From positions 7,006,001 to 7,070,000 of the forward strand of contig OZ316892.1 in NCBI GenBank assembly GCA_973895155.1: 64,000 nt of DNA, read 5' to 3'. The notes beneath the pieces are model-generated. The model was not told the DNA's origin and searched no databases. It saw only the letters and a list, made by a program, of their open reading frames with translations. The DNA comes from Marsupella aquatica. Lineage: Eukaryota > Marchantiophyta. The stretch's first letter is position 1. Each line of letters opens with the position of its first letter. The translations under genes were made by a program, and so were the position numbers. Positions 1-11,800 of this stretch are shown here, piece after piece.

Positions 1-901
1 GAAAAACTGCGGCTTGTTCCCTGCTTAGTCCTGCTTGTAACCTTGACGTGCTGAGAAATCATAATATATCAGGGTACCAGGTATCCGTCACTTCCACTAT
101 GAATAGCTCTTTGTCTGGAAATTGATCGTCAATGCAGTCCGTAGTTGGTTCACCTACAATCCTTGAAAAGAAGTTGGCATTGGCATGCAACTTCCCCGAC
201 TTGATTTTTAACTCGTAGTCAAATTCCTGTAATCGCAATATCCATCTTGCCACCCTACCCGTAAGATCTGGTTTATTCACTAGGTACTTCAAACTTTCAT
301 GATCGGTATGAAAGATCACCTTGTAACCCAGTAGATAATGCCTAAACTTTTTGCAAGAGTAAATGACTCCTAATGCCTCCCTTTCTATGGTTGAGTAGTT
401 TCTTTCAACATCGGCAAGCTATCGGCTTGCATAGTGTATGGGATGGTCCCTTCCTTCTCATCTAGCTGACTCAATACTGAACCGATATAGAAGCCTAAAA
501 CATTTACATAAACATGAAAATCTTTGTTCCATTCTGGTGCTATCATGACTGGGGCCTCAACTAGCATCTGTTTTAATTCAATTACTGCTGTCACTCTCTC
601 TGGTGTGGGCTCGAAGTCTGCTCCTGCCTTGAGCATATTTGTCAATGGTAACGCTAGTTTGGAAAAATCTTTGATGAATCTACGATAATAGCCAATGCAC
701 CCCAAGAAGGATCGAACATTCTTTATGTTCTTAGGTTGCATGATATCCAGCCATACTGCAAGTTTACCCTTGTCAATCTTGATGCCTTTCCTCAATACCT
801 TATGATCGAGTAGCACACCCTCCGTCACTCCAAAGAAACATTTATCAGGGTGTAGCTTGAGGCCCACCTCCCTACATCTCATGAAGGTCTTTCTGAGGTA
901 T
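1..901 (-). pseudogene. Ty3/gypsy fragment: RT C-terminus, RNase H
   Basis: Decayed gypsy polymerase read on the minus strand. From about 895 down to 425 it shows the end of the reverse transcriptase (RCREVGLKLHPDKC) and the connection domain (FLGCIGYYRRFIKDFSKL), then the start of RNase H (FHVYVNVLGFYIGSVLSQLD). RNase H resumes in another frame at 59-319 (FHTDHESLKYLVNKPDLTG, then a degenerate NADFFSR-type motif). The frame breaks between about 320 and 420, and the RNase H core there reads NVLGF where an active-site Asp is expected, so it cannot be active. The catalytic FIDD part of the RT lies on the far side of an insertion, at 2388-2475. The gypsy element at 35.6-40.5 kb is the same broad lineage but not a recent copy. 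Confidence 0.85.
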
Positions 902-2387
902 AGTGGTGGACCTCGCCACCCAACGCCCTCACCAATCCTAGCACTCACACCTAAGTGCCCTTGGTGCCCGAACGCCTCCTCGGAATACCTCGAGCAAGCA
1001 CCCTAGTGCCCCTTGCACCATCAACGGCCCCTCCCATACGAAGCCGCACTTGCTCACCTACCCGACCGCTACTCAATGGTCCTCACTGTCTGCACAAGCA
1101 ACCAAACACCTCGGTAAGTAACCCTTCAGGATCTAGAACTCGCCAAGTCTAGCATCCTAACTCAAGCTCAACAGACGTTGATAAATAGGTCAGCGATAGG
1201 TCCTCCCAATGCCATAAGCCGGAACCAGAGCCCACGCCCACTATCCGTCCAAGACAGCTCCTTCCTTGGGCGCGGCCCGGGTTCCCCCTCGTACCTATCC
1301 ATCACCAACTGACTGCCCTGACCTCAGGACACGCTCATGGCCCAAATAGCGTACTAGCTTGTCCTAAAGCTTGTCCCAAGCTTGTTCCAACACGCCGAGA
1401 CCAGAACGGCCCCGACTCTAGCAACCACTCCTGGTTTTCCCCATTGATGGTCTAGGGACCGAGCACCCTTGGAACTCAGCCTCCACACCTACTTGGCCTT
1501 GCCTCCCCAACGCAAGCTCCCTTGGGAGATTGAACGCGGCTTGGCTGCTGTTTGGCAGGATTTGGCAAGCGGGTGAGCCAACACCCGCAAACCACGAGAA
1601 CCCATGGCACCCCCAGACCCATCTGAGCTTTCCAACGCACCCAAGAGCTTTCCAACGCACCCAAGAAGTCCTCCAATGGACTTCCCGTTGGGATATTGCC
1701 ATTTCCGTTTGGCGGTTTCCCTTAGTGTCGCGACCGCCGCGGCTCACGACTTCGGCTCGCCCTTAGCCCCCAGGGAGACACCACTCCCCTCATATATGCT
1801 TATGGGGACCTGCCACCCCCGGACTAGCTTTGGTCCCTAACCATTTGGCCCCCAACTCGGATCCCATCGCACATAATGGGTGTGCCACCAACTGGCAACG
1901 CCCATAACTTTCTTGATAGGCATCCACAAGCGGAGTGCCTTAGCCTGTTGTGACCGGGCCAACCTAGTGCTCATACCTAGGCCCTCAGGTTTGATCGCCG
2001 CTCAGGGCCCCCGACCGGTCCAACCCGGATCGGGCCACAACTTGCGCCCCAAGCGTCCGTTGCCAATGGCTTCAACTCCATTGGCCTTGGGCCCAAGAGG
2101 AGCTCACACTCAAGCCCTTAGAACTCAAAACTCTTCCGGAGGTCCGGATGGCCATCCTTGAGCCCGGCCCATTTCCCCTTGACCCGACCAGCCATCGGCT
2201 AGTCCCAGTCCTTAATGTGTGCCCCCATCTTGGCTCCTTGCCTCGCTAGTACCACGCCTCGTTGCCCTCAAGTCTCCCTATGCTAAGTCCTCCCCGGATG
2301 GCCTATCCGGGCCTGGACCATAAGGGAGCTCGGTGTCGGAGTCAGCGACGCCGGAGCTAAGTGTTAAGGTAGTCGAGTTCCGAGACT
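902..2387. mobile_element. 1.49-kb insertion with 5-bp target duplication
   Basis: GC-richer block that splits the gypsy RT fragment. GGTAT occurs immediately before it (897-901) and immediately after it (2388-2392); removing the block and one GGTAT makes the flanking RT frame continuous. The block starts AGTGGTGG and ends CGAGACT, so it lacks canonical TG...CA LTR ends although AGT/ACT termini are loosely inverted. No transposase or polymerase reading frame was recognised. A TATA-like stretch (TCATATATGCTTA) is near 1790. It could be a solo LTR with unusual ends or a non-autonomous element; the family is undetermined. Confidence 0.6.
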
Positions 2388-2475
2388 GGTATTTAGCATG
2401 TTTCGATGCTTTCCCAAACACTACAAAATCATCAATGAAGATCTCCATGAACTTTCTTAAGAATGGGGGATCTTT
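2388..2475 (-). pseudogene. Ty3/gypsy RT fragment, catalytic FIDD motif
   Basis: Upstream part of the gypsy fragment at 1-901. The minus strand reads KFMEIFIDDFVVFGK, the variant of the YXDD reverse transcriptase active site usual in plant gypsy elements. Homology stops near 2475, where the DNA becomes AT-rich, so the element is 5'-truncated. It joins the 1-901 part cleanly once the 902-2387 insertion is discounted. Confidence 0.8.
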
Positions 2476-2930
2476 AGAATGCTTTGAGAAAATTAAAAGA
2501 AAAGGATGAAAACAATTATTTTTCATATTTGCATTTATATATTTTATATTATTAACTTATATTGAACAGCAAAATTTTATTATTAATCAATTAACTTATA
2601 TTGTTATAAAGATATTTTGAAAGAAACACTTGTTTAGGTTATGTGTTGTGTGCTATGTAATTTACAATTTGATAATGTGTGCAAAGCCATTGGGGTTTAG
2701 TACACAAATTTCAATAGACATATACTTTTGTACTAGGATTACAGATCAAAGTTCTGCACAAGATTCTAACAAAATTTCATGCAAACAATAACTGCTTCTA
2801 GACAAAATTATGTGATTGATAGACACGGGGGTAGACACTTTATAAAAATTGTAAATAATAACAACGTTATGCTCTTAATATTTCAGAATAACAAAGAAAT
2901 ATACCTCTGCTTAGGCTAATGGAGCTCGTT
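2476..2930. other. AT-rich, no gene seen
   Basis: AT-rich DNA with short poly-A/T runs and no convincing coding or structural signal on either strand. Confidence 0.5.
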
Positions 2931-4164
2931 TTAACCATTTTGTTTCTTGATAGGATGCACCTGATCATTACGATTACTCGAAGGTTTTTCTGTTTCACTC
3001 TTAAGGAACATCTTAATATCATTCCTGATTGATGATTGGAATTGGGACAAAGACAGGCAAGCAATTTGTCTTCCATGATAAAGTAATGACATTGTGTTTG
3101 TTGCAAACATCGAGTGTATGCGCTTGGCTTCCATCCAAATTTTCATCATGTCTACATTGTTACACACCAATATTCCCCCACCACACTTATCTAAAAATTT
3201 GCGGTTATCTTTGAAAATTGGAAGCAGTGTCTTAAACATAACCATAAGCTGATGATAATGCCTTGTATACTTCTTAATCTGCTTGAAAGTAGTTAAATCT
3301 CATACTAACTGCTTTCTATTTTCATTTACAAATCTGGCAATTGGCCTATGAGGATTTATGCAACAATGACCCAATTTGTTGTCCTTGGTAGTCTGTTCTA
3401 ATAAACCCATCACAAACTCCAATGAATAAGCTCCAAAATTCACGAAATAAGCTAAAAGTAGTTTCGAGTCTTCAACCAATACATCTTCATACAACACCAA
3501 TCATGAGTGCTAGGATCTTTTTGAATGTTTTACTTTCAGTCCACATCTTACTAATCCGACCATGTTCCGTGGAAAAAGAATCTCTATTTGGTAATCTAAA
3601 AATGTGAATGCACTCTTTTGTTTTTAGAGTGTAGTACATCCAAAAGTCATTCACTAGGCTTCTCAAACTATCCGAGTCTGTACAGTAGCTCGCAAATTGA
3701 GATACGCTTAGAGTAATTTTAGGTTCGATTTGAACTCTTTTGTCCATGTAAATTCATCTTTGGTTCTGCATATGTTGTTGTTAACTGCTTCATGATAAAT
3801 CAAAATTTGCTGCCTTATTTGACTGTCAATTCTATCATATCTTCCGTAGTGTCTTTCAATAAGTTAGTAACAATAAATCCATATTTCTGGCATTATTATC
3901 TTTTCACTGCCGAGTGAAGGATATTTGCAATATTCGGAAGACCTCTGTTAGGACCAGTCTCAATGAAAATGTCAAGCTCATGCATAACATGAAGGCATCG
4001 CCCCCTGATTTTGGTAGTCCACCTCCTTTGATAGAACTGATGAAACACGTTGTCATTCCAAAGATGAACATGCTTGCCTGAGATTGCTTGTTGAACGAGG
4101 TGCAATGTCGAACAGTAAGGGCTTTGGTTCCAAAAAATGAAAACATGGTGAAAGATTGGTTCAA
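2931..4164 (-). pseudogene. Decayed reading frame, unknown family
   Basis: Minus-strand coding-like sequence with natural composition but several frame breaks. At 3487-3747 it reads LRSLVNDFWMYYTLKTKEC, and at 2931-3500 a frame (FLDKCGGGILVCNNVDMMKI) is interrupted by one in-frame TGA near 3300. A further piece at 3896-4105 contains HELDIFIETGPNRGLPNIAN. Bridging one frameshift near 3490 and one stop gives about 270 plausible residues. I do not recognise a domain. It may be a lineage-specific gene relic or part of a transposon. Only the existence of a degraded ORF is supported. Confidence 0.35.
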
Positions 4165-5888
4165 ATGATACGGTGATGATGATATCAGAATAAGATACGA
4201 GTGGGTTTACACGAGAACATAATGAACTCCCCCCGAAACACCCCAGCCCACCTACCCTTGGGCCCTACACCTGCAACATAATAAACCAACTAGACATGTC
4301 CCCAATTTTACTAAGAGCGTCTCCACTGGGCAACTAGTCTTGGAACTAAATGGCTCCAAGGGGATCACCGGTACGCATGTGCAGTTGCCAATGCTTGACT
4401 CAATTATGGAGGCTAGTAGTCACTCTTGGAACTAAATGGCTTCGAGTAACAGTTGGGAAAAGTGCCGCTGGATGGCATCTCGGTACTTATGAAATTTGTT
4501 CGTATCTTAAGTGACAAGAAAGGAAAAACCAAAATCAAATCAATAGGAGTGAAAAACAATTCAGGGATTGAAGTGTACTCCTTTTTATCAGAATATTTGG
4601 GACAATAATAGCCCCTCAACACTAGCCCTCGTTTTGGTGCCATTATAGCTCTCAATGCCTTGGAAACAGGGTGTTACAATATTCAAAACTTCCAAGGGAT
4701 CTGGGTTACTAACAAGGGTTCACGGCCTGACTCACCGGGGGTCCAATATTAGATTCACGATATTTGCATTTCCCTATTCACGATAACTTGCAGTATAGGG
4801 ACTTCACTTAGTACAATCCTGTAGACGAACAAGCATATTATAATCTTGGATTTTTGTTAGTATCAATTCGAAGGAGCATATCATAAATTTGCAATTTTTG
4901 AGGATCAACGTATCTCATTAACTTTAGGGTAGGCTTGGATAACGGTCACGAAGTCTGGGTCAGGCTGTTGAAAATTAATTTGAGACAAATTCACTCGTGA
5001 CACTTTGGCATTTTGGATTCCATGCCTTTTCGCTGAGACTCTCCTGAGCTCAAGCATCCATCACGAAACGAAAGATCATAAAGGTGTTGGCGGGTACCAT
5101 GTTGAGTCGTGGCTACCAAAAGGTCCCAAACCACCACGAATTCCTATTGAGGCCCTCAAATTAGAAGGTCAAAGTACAGGCTTTAAAGACACCCTACTCC
5201 GATAATATTCATATCTCAACAGTGAGGCCAAAAGATCTTCACACACAACCAGCAGACTTCAATCTATAAGGATGCAGAGTTGTGTCTCTTGGCTGCAGAC
5301 TACCACATTGCGAAGAAAATTCTGTTACTCGTAATCCCAGTTTAGCTAACAGGCCCCTACTATCAACTAGCGAGCTGGTATTTGATAAACCGACCTGCAA
5401 CATTTGTGATTTGCGTCTCCTTATCTCTAGTCACCTGCACAAGCAATTTAGGAAGTGGGAGAAAAAACTTCAATCAGCGGTAGAACATAGCTGTGGGGCA
5501 GATCTACTCCCAATCAAAACCAGCATGTTATACTGAAGAGTGGATGGCTAACCTTTAGGTGAGAAACAATAGGTGAAGCAAAACATGGAGATCCTCGATT
5601 TGACTTACTAATTTTTCGCGTGAACCTCCCGTTGTGGCATATCGAATCCATTCTCAGCTTTCCAAAACCCCTGATACTCGATCGCTCTTGGAAAATGATG
5701 CCCATCAGATTGTCCATACAATACAGAGCTTCAAATGTACTTGTTTTTTCTTCACCTTGACAGCTCAGACCGCGTACATGACCATTGAAAGATAGAAACG
5801 CCATTTCCCAGTCCCAAAGTTTGACTTGCATTTTATCTACTTTAAGGTCAACATGATCTTGCTCCCTCTACAGCATGATGGCACCCAG
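4165..5888. other. Intergenic; includes tRNA ligase 3' flank
   Basis: No supported gene. The phrase CTTGGAACTAAATGGCT occurs twice (about 4340 and 4425) in a stretch resembling small-TE debris. The part next to 5888 should hold the 3' UTR of the minus-strand tRNA ligase gene; open frames at 5005-5205 and 5514-5831 show no recognisable domain. Confidence 0.5.
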
Positions 5889-8800
5889 TCATACGAAGTC
5901 TAATGTTCCAGTGATGTTATACGGAGTGGAGAAGTTGCTCCGTTTGGCTTGCCCTTGATCAACGAGAGCAGGTAGAGCATTTGCATCTTTTGGTTTCATT
6001 CCCTGTCCTGTCCAAACCTGAACAGGAATAGCCAAGGTATTTTATTAACCATCCAAAGTTAACAAAGAATCCAATTTCAACGGATTTTATCAAACTTGCA
6101 ACCAGTTCATGAAAGGCCAAACGTTGACTGTAGTATTATAAGAAGATGATTACCGTCACATGAGGCCATGAACTCAGGGACTTGATAGTTTGTTCATCAC
6201 CGGCATTTAATCGAACTTCCAGGGCACACAGCTTGTCTGAATAAACCAATGCAGTGATTTGGACTGGGGCAGAGGAGCCGCGCAAAGACCCATAAGCAGC
6301 TACTGCTGCTACCCCATGCGCATGCTTGTGTGCAAGCGTCACATGAGCCTTCCCTAAATTTTCCTTCCAACTTTTGCCAGTGATGTAGGTCTGAACATCA
6401 GAATCCTCCGATACAATCTGCAGACGGAAAGAAGTTCATGCACAGGTGAATACTATACACAGTGATCATTCACTCTTGACATTGGAACCGTGCCTCCTGA
6501 TTTAGGCTCCCCGGTCAGACATCCATACTCTCAACAAAATAAATCACAGTTCATCACATCCATTTCCTTGGGGGGGAGGAAAAAGGCAAGCAGAAATGGG
6601 GTTTTTGCAATGAGAGGCGGAATCTCCATCGTAGCTCAGTATACGTTGCCATAATACACAGGTTCATAAGCAGATCTTCAACTAGCCGGCACTGCACACA
6701 ACAAAGATGGCATCTTGGATGACTCACCTTTTCTAGTGCCTTAGCTACATCCCCTTTCGGCAGCTTAACAGCAGCAAAAGTAATCGTATTGAAAGTTCGT
6801 TCTTCTGTGACCTTGGGAACATGCATAGTTAGGCCTGATTTCATGATGCTCCGCAGCTGCTCTACAACTGAGTTCACTGCATCCTGGAGTGGGACCTGCA
6901 TTTTGCAACCAGATGCAACTTATCTTGGAGATACAGGTATGCTCAAATAAATATTGTTTTTGTTCTAATTAACGCACATCTGCGGAGGTACAGCCAGGAG
7001 AACTTTGACACCAAATAAGGAATATAACGAATCCTTGTAATGAAGAACTAACCAGGTGCGAAAATATAAAATAACTAACATCAAAATCTTCAAGAGCCAT
7101 CAAATGGCAAGCATCTTAACAAGACTTCACAATTCTCTCCCAAAACACAAACGAGAGCGGTTTTCATGTGCAACAGCGCCAACTGAAATCACGAGTTTGA
7201 CAGCACTCTTAATCCAACTCTGCTTATGGAATTCAACGAACGGGATGGGGTACTATTCAAGGCTCTTGAGGACTAGTCTTATCTTGGGAAAGAGGAAAAT
7301 GGAGTAGAAAAGTTTGTGTCCAAACCTGTATCGAATCCAGATATTTGAAGTTTGCGCTCAATGTCTTCTTTAATTGTGCCTCCCATGTAGCCCAAGCATC
7401 TTTAAAGGTCCCTTTGGTACTCTCCAATCTGCAAAAGAGAAATATCGTGAGAGGCCTAGGACGGATGTTCGCAGAGGCAACCTGGTCACGCTGTACATGA
7501 CGAGCTGGAGCCTTGCCATTTCAGATGCTTAGATGCTCCTTTTCAATTATAATACGCACAAAATAAAAGTGTTCCTGGATACGGGGTACCCTTGTTCTCG
7601 CTCTATATAGATGCAACTAGATACAGTTCTTTTAAGTATTGTAAGCCATTGAAGCGTATTCTTTGCCAAGGTTGGAGCATCATGCCTTCCATGTTTAGAA
7701 AGATGTTTCTTCTGGAGAGTAAGACCTTGCTCTATAACCTCCAGAACGGCTGTTGGCAATGGCTCTCTGTAGTCACAGAGACAAAGAACGGAAGTTAATG
7801 GACTAGCCAGTGTAAAATACACTAACGGAATAAAGGCCCCGTGAGAAAAGACAATTTTGAATAGATTGGTTATTCTAACCAAGAGGAACAATGAGCAAAT
7901 CTAACAAGATATAGAGCTTCACTAACCTATCTGCCTTTAGTAATGGCATCTTGACAAGATGTCCAAAACGGTCAAGTAGCTCTTCTTCAAACTCTTTCCG
8001 GTCCTGAAAGTTACCACAAGAACATGTATAGGGACGACGATCAGTAAATACAGGACCGTCTTTTGCAGCTGCGAAGAAATTGTAATTTTGCTTGTCAACA
8101 CTTGGACTGCCTAGTTGAAAATTATCACAGACAAGTTCGGGTTTTGATGCTGCAGTACAGTCGGAGTCCTCCTATATCTTACTTGAGAAGATCGGAAAAA
8201 TTACAGCCAGAAGTAGGATACTTCCTTTTAGTGAAAACTCTCAATTCGGCATCAGGGTTTCAATGCTCTCACCTTGCCATTGTACAAGCTGTAAAATATG
8301 AGAAGAACAGCTCCAGGATTGGGAGAATTTTTGTCCAATTTCCCCTGAAAAGCATTAAGTCGTTGAATCTAAGTCCTCCGAGGAAACATACATGATATAG
8401 AAATGACCTCTGCTCAGATGGAGAATGGATTTTATTCTAAAGTCATAAAGATCCTAGCTTTCCAGGAAGAACTTTACAAATAACGTAATTACTTCACACA
8501 CCAGTACTTGATCTCATATGGCCAGTCAGAAATGGCAAATTCACATTTCAAACTCTAAACCTGATGTGAGATTCGTTGCAACACCGCTTTTAATGTCAAG
8601 CTTACTTCTCAGATTATGCTCTGTGCTCTGTGCCATTTATTTGAATACCATCTTCGTCACTAGTTTTTATATGTTGAGAGATTCGCTAGACTTGGATAAG
8701 AAGGGGCATACTAGGATGAATGTACTTCTTTATCGCAATACATGTCTCATATTCATAAAGTATAAGGATAGGCTAGATTACTCACTGGGTGTTCAACCCT

Positions 8801-11800
8801 CTGCAGTACTCGGTACATAAAGATTGCCAAAGCATCCAGTGAGTACGGATTCGATTGAGTTCCTGCACCAGCCCAACTCGTACACCCACACATTAAAGCT
8901 CATGATAAAGCAAGTTAAATTACTAAAGTCAGACAATAAGAGTTAAACTGCAAACCATTCATCCTGCTCACTGTAATTTCAAGTGCTACTTCAGAGAGGT
9001 CACCAGTGATGGGAGAGTAACCTGGAGAATCTGTAATAACTGGAACGCCAACTGCCTGACTGCTTTCACAGATATTTTCTATCTGCATGGACACAATAGT
9101 TAGGTTAATTAATTTATTTTTAATTTTAAAAATATAAAATAAAAACTGCTTTAACAACCATTGATGACGCGATCATTAGGACAATTTTCGGTATATTAGA
9201 CACTTTATTGGGGGAACTCGAGGCTGACTTTCGAAACATTGATGGAACTGTTAGTTTTGGTTAATCTCCCAGGGATTCTTACTTAATCTACTGGAGTAGT
9301 TAAAATAGAGCAATTTTTAATCTTTTTCAGTATCTTCCCTTTGTAGCAGATGATCAAATAACACGAAGTGTTACGTAATGTCGGAACTCCGCAAGTTGGT
9401 AGTGTAGGGTCCATTGTTCTTGGTGGTCGGATGATTAGTAGTCTGTTCGTTGATAATGGACTGATTGTGGATTACTCTCAACGCGAATGAACAATAGAGA
9501 GCACTATCCCTTCCAAAAAAAATCTCGTTTTTCTCACTTCTGTTGTCGATCTTCTTATTGTTCAGGTATAGATACTCTATACATACCTGCTTCCACACAT
9601 CCTCATTCGGTGCATTCTTGTCAGCCAAAGTTACTGCCTGGGGTTTTTTCTTGCGTTGATCACCCAATATTTGCCAATACTTCCCTACATAAATTCAAAA
9701 TATCCGATTACCAAAATCAGCGAAGGTTTGTGTTATGCCAGCAGGACAATGACCATTCAGAGTCATATTGAAATACAAGCTCATGGAATCCCGTTCTAAT
9801 CAGGTGCGCAAACCATTGCTCAGACAACTGGCATAGAAATACACTTGCCGGGCTCCAGAGCGACACAAAACCGGACACTGCTCTATAAGTCGACGTATGG
9901 ATGATTACGCCTCTAACAGCAAGAATTGGAAAACAACTGTACCCTGAATACAAAGAACTGGATGATTGCTTGAGCCCACCCTTGGTAAGATCTCCCATCA
10001 GATGGTGTTGATACCCAAACTCAGATACCTTCCGAATTTCTTCACAGAGAGCAGACTTTGCGCAGCCTGGAATTCCTGCATCTCAAATAAATTTCGTCTT
10101 AAGAAGACCTGTCTGAACAGAAGAAATTATTTGATGTAGTTCAAGAATGCCAAGCGCCAAGAAAAGCTTCCTAGACAGAGAACACCAAATCCAGGTACCT
10201 GGGAAAAAGACCAGCAGTCCCTTAGCCTTAACAGACGTAGCAGATTGCTGATCAGTTGCTGAAGGAATCTTGATTGACTCATCTTCTACAGTGCTGGACT
10301 CCTCTTCATCATCACTTCGTTCCTCAGGAACAGCCAAGAACTGGTCAATGTTAAGAACAGATCCAGCTGCACCAATTAACCTTTGATTTTTGGGGCTCCG
10401 CAACGCATACTTCTCTAACCATGGTTCAGCGACTGTCAAGTAGCTGGTATGTAGCTTCTGATCTCGTATATGTTTTCTAGCATAGACCGCCCTGTGACAT
10501 GCAATCACACACAGGAGACCAAACGAGATCAGATTGTGGTCGACAGTCTCCATGTGTCTAGAAATTCCAATCTAAAAAGCGATAAAAGAGATATAATTGT
10601 CTCGCTGTAGTGATAAAAAAATATGAGACCATGTTGTAAGAGAACTTTAAAGACGATACGAACTATGTTCAAGATACAAGACTACTCTATGCCTGATAAT
10701 CTTGTCCAGGAGTATTTCCCGAGTGGCTTCTACTGGTATCAGGCAGCCGCTAGGAGATCTATATCATAACCAGATCTTGATTTTTAACAAGAAGAAAGCT
10801 ACCATTCATCAAGGAGCTGCACAAGTTCCTTTTGTTTTGAAGCAGACGTCCCCCAGTTCTTCATTTGCCTGCCAAGAGTAACAACGTTGGATGAGATTGA
10901 AGCTTGGAATAGATCAAGAACCAGAAGGGTACAAGTAAGTATGCTACAAAACCAAGTCCTCTGTGTTTCAGAATAGAACCAAGAACTTCAACTGTAACCA
11001 TGAACCTATCAGAATTTGGACTGCAGCCTTTTAGTTTATGGAAAAGCAGAAAACATGGTTACCTGCACCCCAAGTCTCTGAAACTGGCAAAACTTGATTC
11101 TAAGCAATTTACAACTCTGACATCAGACTGAAGTCTCATCGTAGATAGTAAAATTTTGTACGGATGGTTCTAGAACTGGAATTGTTTTAATTCAACTTAG
11201 TGAACCTGGACTACGAGCTATTACCATAAAAGTCTAATCGACCTTGGAAGGACAGATTTACCTCATGTAATAACTTTTGTACTCTACAACTCCCTTGTTC
11301 AGAAGACAAGCTAAGCCGTTGCGAATCAGAAATGTACGGATCTGGAACAGAGAATTGTAAAATTGCTAGCAGTAAAACTTCTGTTCAAAATTCTATTAAA
11401 TAAGGCAACTAGAATTGAAACAGACGCCATTCATATCTGAGATGAAGTACTCAGGTGAGAGACCATTGGCAACAACATCTTAGGTGAAATGTGAATGAAT
11501 GAACAAGGTAACTGATCCAACCTCCTGAACCTCCAAAAAGAAATGAACATTGACCTCTAGATGAACATGATCTCAAGCAGACGGTGCACGCTTCACCTAA
11601 AATCCAGTTGGAGAAACGACATTGTTAAGTCACATAGGCAGCGTCTTCACAAACCTTGTAGGGAAGAAATTTCAGTTTTATCATCAGGTTCTCTGTATCG
11701 TTAAAGGTATCAGCTGGCAGTTTTTGGTCGTTTAAAGTCAGCTGTTCCGCCAGCTTTTCTTCCAATCCATCACCAGTAGGAGCAGAAAGGATGTCCTTCG

